DNA of 64,000 bases, taken from the NCBI RefSeq assembly GCF_025698545.1, contig NC_068571.1, positions 49,819,733 through 49,883,732 of the forward strand. The letters are read 5' to 3'. The notes beneath the pieces were generated by a model. That model did not search any database. It had not been told where the DNA came from and was given only the letters and a program-made list of their open reading frames with translations. This DNA comes from Gossypium raimondii. Its lineage: Eukaryota; Streptophyta; Magnoliopsida; Malvales; Malvaceae. How positions within the stretch are numbered: position 1 is the stretch's first letter; each line of letters starts with the position of its first letter. This document shows positions 1-11,858 of the stretch, piece by piece. The position numbers and the translations under genes were made by a program.

Positions 1-455
1 TTGCTGAGAATGTTCATTAGATATGTGAAAGAGTTTCCGTCACAAATCCCTATTGATTACATTACAATCAAATTCCATATACGAAACAGGTTATAGTTTC
101 TTGTATTGTAAAATTTTCAATCTTGGTGAAAAGATCAACCTTTTGTTTTATGATTTATAAATTCATACTGAAAGTCAAACCACATATTCCTCGAAAGGGT
201 TGAAACTTTAGAATGGAAGCCCACAGTTTTTCTATGTCTCGTGGAGATCAGGGGACATGTGCTCATCTTTAATTGGTATCAAATCTTAAGCAGCTGAGCT
301 GTCTGATTTACGCGGCGACTCGACGCCAGCATTTCTGCATTTGTAACTTTAAATTAAACTTCTAGTCGGTTTCTTTTTGTCTGTTTTAACTTGTGCTTAT
401 AAATATTACTTCAATTTTATTTCTTTAGATATTATCAAAAATATACATATTTTTA
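1..455. other. AT-rich intergenic DNA
   Basis: No gene or recognisable repeat. The short open frame starting at 377 runs into the MITE that begins at 456 and has no coding character. Confidence 0.6.
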
Positions 456-1159
456 GGGTAAATTGCACTAGTAGCCACTCAATTATTAGTAAATTTCTTT
501 TTTGTCACTCAACTATGAAAAGTTATAAAATAATCATCCAATTATATAATTTTGTTTTGTTTTTGTCACCACTCGGCTAATGGTGGCGGGTTTTAAAATT
601 GACATAATAGCAACTTTAATTCTCTACGTTTATAAATTATGTCAACTTAATAATGATTTAAAAAAAGTTAACCTTCAACAATTACATATTGTGTAATTTG
701 GTTCTTCTTCTTTTTTTGGTAGTTTTGCTTCTTCTTTTTTGTGGCATTGAGGGTTAATTTAAAGAATGAGAAAAATAATAATTTATTATCTTGAAATTTT
801 GGTGCTTTCAAATTTTTTTGTATATTTTCAATCAAATTTAGCTAACAAATGTATTTTTTTTTTAGCTTTTTAGGTAAAAGGGTCATAAAGAAAAGCAAAA
901 TTGCAAAACACACACCAAATTAAGCAATGTGTAATTGTTGAGGGTTAGATTTTTAGATTCAAGACTAAATAAACACAATGTATAAATGTTAAGGGTTAAA
1001 GTTGCTATTATGTTAATTATAAAACTTGTCACTGTTAGCAAGTTGGTGATAGAAAATGACAAAATTGAATAGTTAGGTGATCATTTTGTAACTTTTCATA
1101 CTTGGATGACTAAAAAATAAATTTACTAGTAGTTAAGTGGCTACTAATGTAGTTTACCC
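456..1159. mobile_element. Mutator-like MITE, family 1
   Basis: The two ends are inverted copies of each other over roughly 100 bases. The left end starts GGGTAAATTGCACTAGTAGC and the right end, read in reverse, starts GGGTAAACTACATTAGTAGC. Both continue into AT-rich sequence with repeated GTCAC/CACTC motifs. There is no coding capacity. A second copy of the same family lies at 39391-40016 and shares internal sequence. Flanks share only a short TTTTTA, so a 9-base target duplication cannot be shown here. Mutator-like is inferred from the long inverted ends and from related elements in this window that have 9-base duplications. Confidence 0.75.
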
Positions 1160-1170
1160 TTTTTATTTAA

Positions 1171-1722
1171 GACAAACTACACTCAATCTGACTAAACTAT
1201 AAGTAAGTTTATGTTTTGATCACTTAACTTTAAAAAAATTATAAAATAGTCATTGAATTATTCGAAAGTTTTCATTTAAGTCATTGGGTTGTCAAAATCG
1301 TTGTTGTATGGCCTAATCCGTTCACACTACTTATACCAATCAAAATCTCTCCTTCCCCTTCTATTCAACAATTTTGTTTTTCTTTCATGAAACTGATTTG
1401 AAAGTCACGAATCTATAAATCAAAATCCGAACAACTTTCTTCTTCGATCTCCAACACTAATCGACAGAGCAAATCGGATCGAAGGTATGTTCTTCAACTA
1501 GTTTATGGGTACTAATCTACCATACCGATTGTCAAATATCGCTTAGAACTCGCTAATTGAACTTTAAAAAAAAACTTAGCAATCTAGTGGCTTAAGAATA
1601 GTTCAGTGACTTAAATAAAAACTTTCAAATAATTTAATAATTATTTTATAGCTTTTTGTAATTATAGGACTAAAAGCTAAACTTATTTAATAATTTAATA
1701 ACTTTAGGTGTAATTTACCTTT
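1171..1722. mobile_element. Mutator-like non-autonomous element with possible captured leader
   Basis: Inverted ends (left GACAAACTACAC, right in reverse GGTAAATTACACC) continue with matching AT-rich sequence for over 80 bases. The 9-base TTTATTTAA flanks it at 1162-1170 and 1723-1731, a target duplication of Mutator size; the exact right edge is uncertain by about 3 bases. The middle (about 1325-1490) differs in composition: it is pyrimidine-rich like a plant 5' leader and is followed by a donor-like AG|GTATGTTC at about 1485. That could be a captured host 5' exon, which is inference. Confidence 0.65.
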
Positions 1723-3959
1723 TTTATTTAATACATTGTTTTTACCGTCTCATCTTTCTGATTGCTTCGAATCTTCATGGTCCCATCTTTTAAAACGGTA
1801 AATTTTAACTTTTAACTTTTTATAATTTATAAAATTTTAAATTAGTAATATTAAAATTTTATTTTGTTTTTCATAAAATGATAAAATATAATTTAATATG
1901 TTAAAATTATAAACATATAAACTATTAAAATAATAAAATTACATTTTACTATAGTAAAATATACAGTTTAATTCTTGCCTCCAACAAAATTTTATGGCTC
2001 CGCCACTTGCTAGAAGTGATGAATATAAGATAAATTTTGGCTATTATGAATGAAGAGCTTAATATGAATTAGGGTAAACTACATAAAGTCATATAATTAT
2101 AAAAAAAAATTTTATTTTAGACACTTAAAATAAAAAGTTTGCAATTTGAGCACCCATGTTAAATAGTTCAATAAGTTTGACCACTCCTGTTAAAATCGCA
2201 AAGGGCAAGTAAATGTGGCAGTTGAAAAAATTAATATAATAACAAATTTACCCCTTAACTTTTACATATTATATCAATTTAATCATAGTTTTAAAACGGT
2301 AATTCTCAAAATTTATAAATATTCTTGATATTTATTCTAACAAATTTTTTTAAAAAAAATACATAAATATTTTCAAAAAAAATAATAATAAATTTAAATT
2401 AATATTAATATTAAATAAAATAAAAACCCTCCCTCCCTCCACCTCGTCCCTCTCCCTCTCTTGGAATTTATTGTGGCTAATTCATGGCCTACCGCCATAA
2501 TTAACAAACCCGTGTACTATAATTGTCAGTGCAACTTCTGCTAACCCTATTATTTCAGTGCAACTTTGATACCCTCGCTAAGCTTCTTTTATTATGGAAG
2601 CTTTGTTTTTTGGGTGTAAAACCCTTTGCTTTTAGAGGGGCTGAGTGGGTCATTGATTGATAAAATTATATTGGCCATACATTTACATTTAGCCCCTTCA
2701 CTTTTCACTTTCTTCTTTTCTCCCAAGTTAGTATTTGTGGATTTTTTTTTATCTCAAATTGATATCGAATTTTCATTCTAGTTTTGATTCTTTATTGTAA
2801 CGGAGTTAAATTTGGAACACGTAACTCTTTGAAAGGAAGTCACGTGACAATAATATAATGTCTGAAAAAATTTAAAATATTTTTAAAAATTCGAAACAAA
2901 TTCAAAATGTATAAAACTAAAATATAAAAACAATCTAAATCCAAATAAGTCATGTTCATTATGTGCATATGTATCATCATTCAATCTAAAATTGAAGTAT
3001 GCCATCATTAGGATATCATCGTTACCATGTATCGTAATCTAATTTTAATGCCGTTACAAGAAAAGTACCAAAACTCTTGATGAATTGAAAATTCGAGTAC
3101 TAACTTGAGGAAAAAAAATCATAAGTATCAATTTTGAGAGAAAGTCATAAGTTCATGGGCTCAGTGCATATTTAAGTCATTATATTATAAGCATGAGCAT
3201 GTATGAGTGTTTGGGATGATTATAGAAAAGAATTTATATTATAAAAATAATTTATTTTTATTTAATGAAGTTATAAAAAACTTATATTATTTAAATCCTA
3301 AAAAATGTAACTGTGTAATTACAAATTATATTACCAAAATGACATAAAAATTACAATGTAATTATACTTTGTCAACTACACACATCTAGAGAATTATAAT
3401 TCTTTGTAATTACAAAAGAATGTAATTATCATCCTAGTAATTACACTTTCATCCAATTACTCTTTTGTCCAAACAAATCCTCAACACAAATATTGTGTTG
3501 GACTCGAATATCCAATGAATAAGGTTATTTAAACTGGACTTCTATTTTGAATTTAATGTTGGGAATTAGGATTTATTTTGTTTTAGATATTTATTTAATA
3601 ATGAATTTTAAAATCTTAAAATATTTTTAAATTTAGTAAATCTATTTTTGAATCTTAATTAATTTATCTGACAAAATCAAACAATAAAACATATATACAA
3701 ATAAAATAAATAAATATGAAAAAGCTTACATATATAAATTGTTCCAAATAGGCATTTCTACCATGTTAAGAAAAAAGTAGTCTATAAGGTAATCTAATCA
3801 GCATTCGCCTGTCCAAGATCCAAATCGCATGTAATTAAGGACAGTAAGGTGAGATATTATCTTTCTTTCCTCCTATTTTAGGATGATTATGAATGTTGCT
3901 AACTATTACAAAGCTGGACACCATATCAAATAAAAAAAAAAAGCTGACTGATTATTGCC
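1723..3959. other. Gene-free AT-rich stretch with repeat relics
   Basis: No gene seen. About 2064-2280 resembles one arm of a Mutator-like MITE (starts GGGTAAACTACATAAAGTC) without a matching second arm. About 3203-3480 begins TGTTTGGGATGATTA and ends with TGTCCAAACA, with many ATTAC-type words in inverted orientation, so it may be a short hAT- or Harbinger-type MITE. A CCCTCC microsatellite lies near 2427. Confidence 0.45.
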
Positions 3960-3967
3960 TATAAAAA
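3960..3967 (+). promoter_or_regulatory. TATA box of the defensin-like gene
   Basis: TATAAAAA lies 68 bases upstream of the ATG at 4028, with no other convincing core promoter nearby. The implied transcription start (about 3990) is very close to the in-frame ATG at 3995, which favours 4028 as the usual start. Confidence 0.55.
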
Positions 3968-4027
3968 GCTTCAAGTTTTGAAGCAGAAACAGCCATGCAA
4001 GAATTAGCTACTTACCATTTGACAACC

Positions 4028-4342
4028 ATGAAGAACTCATATCTCCTTCTCCTACTCGTATCTTTCCTCGTTTTGTCTCCTGGTATTATTATCACTTCCC
4101 CTTTCATTTCATCGATCCTTTGTAGTATAGTATTTTAACTTACATTTTTGGTTTTCTTTTTTTTTTTTTTTGTAGGGCTGGGAATTAAAACAGGTGAGTT
4201 AGCTGAAGCTGCATGCATGATGTCTCCGATTCATCTTCCTAATTGCTCGCATGAAGCATGCGTTCAAAGCTGCGTTGAAAAGTATGGTGAAAGCATCAAT
4301 GGTGGTTGCATCGATAACCAGACTTGTTGTTGCAGGTTTTGA
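4028..4342 (+). CDS. Defensin-like secreted cysteine-rich peptide
   Basis: Two exons: 4028-4082 and 4176-4342, intron 4083-4175 (GT-AG, with a T-run before the acceptor). The splice joins in phase to give about 73 residues. Exon 1 encodes a typical signal peptide (MKN then a Leu/Val-rich core); exon 2 encodes the mature peptide. That exon layout is characteristic of plant defensin-like (DEFL/LCR) genes. The mature part has eight cysteines spaced C-x9-C-x4-C-x3-C-x11-C-x5-CCC, which keeps the C-x3-C helix motif of the cysteine-stabilised alpha-beta fold. Such peptides are secreted and act as antimicrobials or in cell-cell signalling such as pollination; which applies here cannot be told. An in-frame upstream ATG at 3995 would add 11 residues. 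The gene is too short to be found without splicing. Confidence 0.8.
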
Positions 4343-4393
4343 CTGATGTTCATCATGAAACCAATATAAGGAAATGGTTGAAATAATTTTATT

Positions 4394-4399
4394 AATAAA
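4394..4399 (+). promoter_or_regulatory. Poly(A) signal of the defensin-like gene
   Basis: AATAAA about 52 bases after the stop codon, in a T-rich 3' context. Confidence 0.45.
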
Positions 4400-4990
4400 T
4401 GAAAAGTTTTGAATGGGAAATATGAAGAATTTATGTTTTTAAAAATTTATTATTATTCTTTGTGCATTTACTTTTGTTTTTAAGAATTTCCTCCTTCTAT
4501 TTTATAAATTTCAAAATTTAAATCTAAGTTGTTAACGCTGTTAAAATTCTTATATTAAATATATCGATATAATATTTTTAAAATAAAATATACTTATTTA
4601 ATAGCTTCAGAACAACAAAATGATATTATAATAAACTTAAATTTAACATAAAAATTGCTATGATATTAACCACTGAATTTATACTTTTAAATAATTAAAA
4701 AGAGTTAAATTCTTTAAAATAAATATAAGAAACCAAATTCTAAAAAAAAATACAACTTAGTCTTCCATCATTATTTTCATTATAAATAAAAATAAAAAAT
4801 TCCTATAAAAGGACAAATCTAAGGGGTTGGTAGAGCCCGAATATGAAATTTTTTATTTTTAAATTTATAAAAATAAAATTATACTTTAACCCTAATAATA
4901 ATTTTGATTCAATCTTTTAAAAATTATATTTTTACTATTATAAAAATATGATTTAATTTTTACCCAAAAACAAATTCCTTGCTTCGCCAA
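4400..4990. other. AT-rich intergenic DNA
   Basis: No gene. The end, around 4840-4985, resembles a common degenerate plant repeat whose relative appears near 1770-2020 (AT-rich runs ending in a CTCCGCCA-like or CTTCGCCA motif). I cannot class it. Confidence 0.4.
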
Positions 4991-5681
4991 TAGACACATC
5001 CATGGCAGGCGGTCTGCCCTACCAAATATGGGAAGGTTTGGGTAAAAATATAGGCCTGAAATATGGGCTTGGGCAAAATTTTAGGCCCGTTTAAAAAATG
5101 GTCCGGGCCTCGGGCAAGATTTTTTTGGCCCGGGCCCGGCCTGGCCCGGCCCGAAAAATATTAAATATATATTTTTATTTTTAAAATATAATAGTTTTTT
5201 ATTTTAAGTTTATTTACTTTCATTTCCTTGACTAGTGTTACAAAATAATAATAATAAAACATCAAGTTTGTTTTACTAATCAAATGTTAGATTTTGTTAC
5301 AACAATTAATACAATTAATAATTTGATAAATTTACTAATCAAATGTTAGATTTTATTACAACAATTAATACAATTAATAATTTGATAAATTTACTAATCA
5401 AATATTAGATTTTATTACAACAATTAATACAATTAACAATTAATAATTTGATAATTTTACTAACAATTAATTTTAATAACAATTAGTTTTAATTTTATTA
5501 AAAAAATAAATTTAATTTTAATTATAATTAAAAACGGGCCGGGCCGGGCCGGGCTCGGGTCCCATATTTTTTCTTCGGGCCGAGCCTGGACAAAATCTCA
5601 GACCCATATTTCGGGCCGGGCCGAGCCTAGTAAACAGGCTGAATTTTTTTGTGGGCCCGGCCCGGCCCATGGAAAGGTCTA
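4991..5681. mobile_element. hAT-like non-autonomous element with GGGCC-rich ends
   Basis: The left end TAGACACATCCATGG and the reversed right end TAGACCTTTCCATGG form short inverted terminal repeats. TTCGCCAA is present directly on both sides (4983-4990 and 5682-5689), an exact 8-base target duplication, the size hAT transposases make. Inside both ends lie runs of GGGCC/GGCCC that can fold into strong hairpins, surrounding an AT-rich core with a 59-base tandem repeat. There is no transposase. A badly eroded relative seems to lie at about 13790-14160. Confidence 0.75.
5273..5458. repeat. 59-base tandem repeat, three copies
   Basis: Copies start at 5273, 5332 and 5391, each beginning TTACTAATCAAAT(G/A)TTAGA. 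The first two are nearly identical and the third has a small internal insertion. They form the core of the hAT-like element. Confidence 0.85.
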
Positions 5682-5689
5682 TTCGCCAA

Positions 5690-7360
5690 TCTCCCAGCTA
5701 TATCATTATTTTCATGCACTCCCCCATTATTATCATCACGAAAACCTACCTCCTTTTGAAATTGACTATTCTCTCCTTCCATTTTCAACTAAGCCTCTTC
5801 CACGTGTTTCCCTTCTATTGGCCTATCCCCCACTAAATTTGTTGTCATCGGCAAGTTCTTTATTTTTCTTCAACACAAAATTGAATTTCAACATTCACAA
5901 TAAATCATTCTTTCATTAACAATTTTTAAATTAAAGTTTTTGAAAATTAATTAAAATTTATAACATTTAAATACTTATATTTTATTTTTACAGATTATTA
6001 ATCTATTATTCATTCACAATATTATATATATTTTTATCTTTCATATTTGTTTTCACGATTCTTTAATATTTTCTTTAAATTTCGAACATGCTTTCTTTCT
6101 TTGTTGGTGTTTTACTACTATACTCGATCGTTATATTATATTATACTAGATATTAAGCTCTCAATTAAATTGGTATAATAAGTCATTCGAGGTTCAATGA
6201 CTAAAATATCATTATTTTATAAAATAAATATATTATTTTAAGAATATTTTTTATCTTTCTATATTTTTATATAAAAATAAAAATACGTGCATGATAAAAT
6301 ATTCTATTAAAATTTATTTTAATAGAATTTGAACTTATTTTACTATTTTAATCAAAACATCATTTACTTTTATAAATATATTTGTTATATAATTTTGTTT
6401 TAATTTATATCGTAATCTAATATTAATAGGGAGGAGAAAAGAAATAGGTAATTTTCTTGAATTTTTTTAATTTGAAAACGATAAGAGAAAAACATGTTTA
6501 TATAATCATATACGTTTTATTTTGAGATTTTGAATTTTCTTATTGTTTGAAAAAGTTGGTTTTTATGTGCGTAAAATTATAAATTTAAAATATAGACTTG
6601 TTTAAAAATAATATATAATAAATAATGAAACATATTGTTTGAAATTAATTAATGATAATAATATGTGAAATATGTACTATATTAAAATAAAATTAGATTA
6701 AATTATGAGTAAAACGACGTTAAACACATAAATACGTATATTAGATAAAAATATTAAATAAACTATAATTATTTATCATAATTTTGTCGCCAATTGTGAA
6801 CTAGTATCGAGTTGACTTGTGACACCAACTCAATTAACAATATTATTAATATATATAATTGACGAAGATAATAAATTATACACATTAAAATAAAATGTAT
6901 AAAATATATCAAAATGAAACTTTAATTGAGTGATAAATTTAAGGGTTTATTAATTCAATTAGTGCGAGTTCAGATTTTAGTATGTGCATATTTTTAAAGA
7001 CACGTGACATTCTTTTAAAATATGCTTGTGGAATTAAAGAAAGTAGCTATACATTTTAATATTTTACTACATACCTATACGACACTTGTCAACCTTGACC
7101 TTATTGACAATGTTCGAAAACTCAACTCGCAATGTATTAAATATATTTTTTATAGATATATTATTAATGTATAAATTTATATTTTATCAACCAACTTAGC
7201 ACATATTTGATAAAAGAAATCTATTTATTTGCATTTATTTTTAAAGATTTTTTTTATGTACAAGCACATCTTCAAACATATTTAAGGAACCAACAGTAGA
7301 AAGAAAGAGAAGAAGGAAAGATAGAAATCCTTCTGACGAGCCTGAGTTGAAGTTGAAGAA
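5690..7360. other. AT-rich DNA upstream of the CONSTANS-like gene
   Basis: Very AT-rich with no coding sequence or clear repeat. The purine-rich AGAAAGAGAAGAAGG just before 7320 is probably in the 5' leader of the gene starting at 7361. No convincing TATA box was assigned. Confidence 0.45.
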
Positions 7361-8450
7361 ATGGCGTCCAAGTTGTGTGACTCCTGCAAATTAGCCACCT
7401 CCGACCTCTTTTGCTGCCCTCACTCAGCGTTCCTTTGCTGTAACTGTGATTCCACTACCCACGCCGCCAATCACCTCGCATCGCCTCACCCTCGTGTTTG
7501 CCTCTGTCAAGTCTGCGAGCAAGCGCCGGCTCACGTCACCTGCAAGGGCGACGCCGCTTCTCTCTGCGTCGCCTGCGACCAACACATCCACTCAGCAAAC
7601 CCCCTCGCCCGCCAGCATGTGCGCCTTCCTATTATCCCCTTCTATGACTCCGACAATTCAGTCCCTGCAGTCAAGTCCAACTGTGCCGTCAACAACTTCC
7701 TAGACGAGCCGTACTTCTCGGCCGTCGATGGAGACACTTACGTCAACCAGGAGGAAACGGAGGAGGCTTTTTGGCTGCTTCCTAATACTAACCATAAGGC
7801 TGTGGAGAGTCCTGACGTGTACACGGGGCAGTTTTTATTCTCGGAGATTGACCTCTATTTGGATCTGGATTACGTGCCTTTGAATCTAAAAATCGGAACC
7901 CCGGAGCAGACCTGCTCTGGAACTGACGCAATGGTCCCTACCCAAAGCAAAAGCGTCGAAGATCCACCGGTTAACCATCGATGCGTCAACTCGGACTTCA
8001 CCCGATCCAAACCCTTCACTAATTATGGCTACAACCCTCACTCTCATAGCCTCAGTGTAAGCAAAGCATGCAACTTTGTAAAAAAATTACTATTACAATT
8101 ATTATGGTCATGAAATAAAAGTTTGAAAAATTGGATTTGATATGCAGGCATCATCATCATTGGAGGTTGGAGTGGTCCCAGATGGAAGTGCGATGATGAG
8201 GGAGATATCAAAGCAGCAAGGGAGAAGGACGGAGTCAATGCATGAACTTGCATCAGCTGAAAGAGAAGCGAGAGTTCTCAGGTACAAAGAGAAGAGAAAA
8301 AAGAGAAAATTTGAGAAGACAATCCGTTACGCCTCTAGAAAATCTTACGCTGAAATGCGGCCTAGGATTAAAGGTAGGTTCGCCAAGCGCACTGACTTTG
8401 AACCCGATCGCACTAACATTTATGGATTCGGAGTGGTTCCCTCGTTTTAA
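7361..8450 (+). CDS. CONSTANS-like B-box/CCT transcription factor
   Basis: Exons 7361-8056 and 8148-8450 (intron 91 bases, phase 0) give 332 residues. Two tandem B-boxes sit at about residues 5-46 and 47-90; the second carries the [12 protein letters not shown] core of group I CONSTANS-like proteins. An acidic middle region follows. A CCT domain lies at about 271-314 ([18 protein letters not shown] start), used for nuclear import and for binding CCAAT/CORE DNA with NF-Y. The C-terminus ends GVVPSF, the VP motif that binds the ubiquitin ligase COP1. Layout, the single intron before the CCT domain and the VP tail all match COL3/COL4/COL5-type proteins, which act in the nucleus in light signalling and flowering time. 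In B-box 1 the usual zinc-binding Asp is His21 (CCPHSAFLC). Which COL paralogue this is cannot be settled here. Confidence 0.93.
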
Positions 8451-10540
8451 TTACATTAACCTCTCCACTCCGTTCTTTTAAATGCTTTGCAAACTTTCCC
8501 TCTTTCTATGTTCTATTACGAGGGTTCTTTGGGGGCAGGACTTGGAGCTGCTTCATAAAAATAAAAAAGAAATGTGGCTGTATATAAGAAGGTGATGATG
8601 AGTGGTGTAAATTGTATCCCCGACCAACGATGGAGTTTTTATGGTTTTGAACATGATTATATCTGTTATTTTTCATAAAATGTTTAGAATTACTCATAAT
8701 CTTTGTTAAAATCATAAACAGGAAGATAGTATACTTCAACTCATTCGAATCCATATACTACTATATTGACAATAATGCCTCTACCAATCGAGTTAGGACT
8801 CAATCAACAAATTTCCATATTGAATTATATAGTTTTTAGGTATAAAAAAATAGTGTTACATAATCAACTTTTAAAGATATATAAATATTATTACACATTT
8901 ATTCATATATGATATCTTTTTCTAATTTATTATTAAGTTTCTTAAAATTAATTGTTATTTTTATAAAATATAGGCAAACAATTGAAATATGAAAATATTG
9001 AAATCAATAATTAAAAATAAAATTGGATAAAAATAGAAAATAGAAAATGAAAAAATAGGAATCAATAACTAAAAATTAAAAAAAAACTAAAATATGCCTT
9101 TAGCAAAAATTGAAAATTATCACCATCAGGAATGGTGTTGTAAAACTTTGGTAGTTGATTAAAATTGAAAACAATAGATCGTGGATATTTTAATTGAGAT
9201 GGTTCGTAATAGAAGACATGGTGTGTGCATTTTGAATAACCCCAGTAGAAGGCTTAGTTTAATATGTTATTTGCATCACAAAAAAGAAAATTAAAAGAAA
9301 AAGTTGAAATAGAAAATTAAAATGAAAAAAGAAAAATTGGCTGCCTATCAATTAAAAGAATTTATAAAGTTGATAGCATGAGAATAAAACATGATAAAAT
9401 TAAAAAAATCTAAAATGAACAATACATTATAAAACAAGAAAACAAATTTGTTTATTTTATAAAATTTTTAATTCTTAAATTTTTTTAATTAAAACTATTA
9501 AATTAAGTTAAAAAATGTAATATTTATATGATTCTATTTTATTAATACCTAAAATTTATATAATTTAAAATAATTTTAATATAAATTATTCCCTATTTTA
9601 CTGCTACACCTAACATGATTAAACCCCGGCTTGAATATGGTCAACAATTTAAGAAGTTTGAAGCATTTCATTACGCAACTTGTAAGTTGTGGTCCCGGTT
9701 TTGACATTGAGTTCTGTTTAGGCAGTGGTCAATACTCGCATCCGCATGCCAATGTCTCTTAACTTATTCATGTCTTTCGGTGTGTCATATCGTGGATACC
9801 CAGTCCCGTTATGATATGTACGTACGTCATGCGTCACCCATTACGAGCTGGGCTGAGCCCTCTGCCACCTGGAAACAAAATCTTCTCTTAGGAATATCCA
9901 CAATCACCTTCTGGCCCATTTTTAGATTGAGCAAACCCAATTTGCTTCTTCTTTTTCAGAACAATCACCGACGTTTGGTCGCCGTATATATTTTCAGAGT
10001 TAACTGCAAACATGCTCAAACTTTTCAACACCACCCTCCCAATAGTAAACCATAACTGTCTTAACTTATTGGGTTTTTCTCAGGGATAAAGTACAGTTCA
10101 TTGAAGAATTAGATCATATACTTATCTATTTATTAAATTATGAAGTGTAGTTTGAAGGTTGTTCACCGCATTTCTTAATCATGAAGATAAGAGTTTGATT
10201 CTCGTCCATGAAAATGGAGCACGTTTCATGGTTAGTCGTTTACCTTTTTTAATGCACCCATGGTGAGGGAATGAGTCACTACTACTGGCAGTTGATACCC
10301 TGATTTCAACAAAAAGAAGTAGTTCTTATGGAGTAAATTTTTAATAATTTGTGATAAATTTAATTGTCAACATTTATATTATTTTATTAATTTGATCATT
10401 ATTCTATTTTTTTATCTAAATGTGTTAAATAATCTTAAAAAAAAGAGTGAAATCGCTTTTCTTTTTTTTTTTTACAAAAATAAATTAGGCCATGCCTACA
10501 AAATAGCAAACATAATTCCTTCTACTATCATCCATTATTG
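8451..10540. other. Gene-free AT-rich stretch
   Basis: Begins with the 3' flank of the CONSTANS-like gene, then AT-rich sequence. About 9605-10080 is less AT-rich but no frame shows a family match. About 10120-10320 has a tRNA-like B-box (GTTTGATTCTCGTC) and could be an old SINE; this is weak. Confidence 0.4.
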
Positions 10541-10544
10541 TTTG

Positions 10545-11105
10545 GTAGATATCCCCCCAACAGACCTCTCACGAAATGAGGTGGGTCATTAAAAATAACC
10601 AAATAATCTAATTTGTCCCCATCCACCTTAGCTAATTGATCAACAACTTTATTACCATCCCTCTAAATGTGTTGAAACTTAATTTGCTAATCCTTGAAGC
10701 ACCAGTCACGTATCAATCTAATTTCATCAATATTACTTACTGTTGCAACTTGTTATACTATTTCGCAAAACATCAATTAATAATCACTTTCCAATTCTAC
10801 TTGTCTAAATCCTAAGTCTCAAGCTAGTTTCCGATTTTCTAGGACAACTTGAGCTTTGACATTAAAGATATCAAATATACCTGTTGTCATTCTGAAGCCC
10901 ACCAGCCAACCACCACTTGGTCCTCTCATCACCCCATCTATTGCCGCCTTTGATTTGCTTCTTGACACTGAACCATCCGTGTTTGCCTAAACCCATTCAG
11001 AAGCTGGTAATTACCAAGTTTTTTTTTTTTTGTCATAGACTTGCTCACCCACTGTTCAATTGCTCCTTTTATTTTCAATGATTTTGTCCAAGCCGTGGTC
11101 GAGAT
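10545..11105 (-). pseudogene. Decayed RNase H-like domain of a plant LINE
   Basis: Read on the minus strand, pieces in one main frame spell an RNase H fold of the kind at the end of plant LINE ORF2 and related solo genes: TDGSVSRS near 10975 (first catalytic Asp), GPSGGWLVGFRMTTGIF, then ESD, IRLIRDWCFKD and RDGNKVVDQLAKVDGD (last catalytic Asp and following helix). Several stop codons interrupt it (for example at W/Q positions such as LA*DLG and VSNID-flanking sites) and a poly-A/T run interrupts the upstream linker near 11025. No reverse transcriptase is nearby, so this is an isolated, old 3' fragment. Confidence 0.75.
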
Positions 11106-11858
11106 GATGAGCTCACAACTATTCTTACTATATTTATTGAAGATAAAGTCGTTCTTTCTTTTTCAAATGAATCAAATAAAGATAAAATTATTTTTCTTTA
11201 ATAAAAATGTCGACTAAAACATTAATTTCTTTTAACATGGCACAATTTAACAAAAAAATCAAATATATAAAAAAATCATAAAAATAAAAGAAAATTGAAG
11301 TACACAATAAATTAGTATACAAATCTTCATATTTAAAAAAATTTAACTTTTTAGCTAGTCTCAACTTTTTTTTTTCAACAACCAAATTTAATTAAGAAAA
11401 AAATTAACATCAAATTGATCATAAATTAAAGGATTATTATATTATGAGGTGGTGCAAACTATATTAGCCAAGCTGTTAAAAGGAGCATATTTATTGATCA
11501 GTTTTGCATATGATTTTCCTTCGTGAACCCACAAATAAAAAAGCCATTTTCTTCAAAAAGATGGCATAATGGTGGCGACAGATAAATGCCAGTTATATTC
11601 GTTACCTTGGGTTACAACTTCCGATTCCCATGATTCCTTTCTCTTTAATTTTCTTGGGTCGGCTCTGCTCTGCTCTGGCATCGCACCATCATTGATGTCT
11701 TTTGTAATGTCGCTCTCTTATTATTTATTTATCATTTCATCTTCATTCTTAGTGAAATAATAGAAAAAATAAATATTCATAGAAAATCAGATCCAATCAA
11801 AACCAATTTTATAAAATCCTCCACTAATAAAGTGGCTTCGCTATTCTAACTCTACAAG
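11106..11858. other. Upstream flank of the EDR2-like gene
   Basis: AT-rich, no gene. Nothing coding was recognised. Confidence 0.4.

Noticed and set aside
377-580. 67-residue open frame on the plus strand
   Set aside because: Runs into a MITE terminal repeat; composition is AT-rich and low in information, with no family match.
4148-4342. Defensin-like frame starting at 4148 with a Phe run
   Set aside because: The Phe run is the T-rich intron end; the true start is in the upstream exon with a signal peptide.
5651-5836. 61-residue frame spanning the hAT-like right end
   Set aside because: Starts inside the GGCCC-rich terminus and runs into flanking DNA; chance frame.
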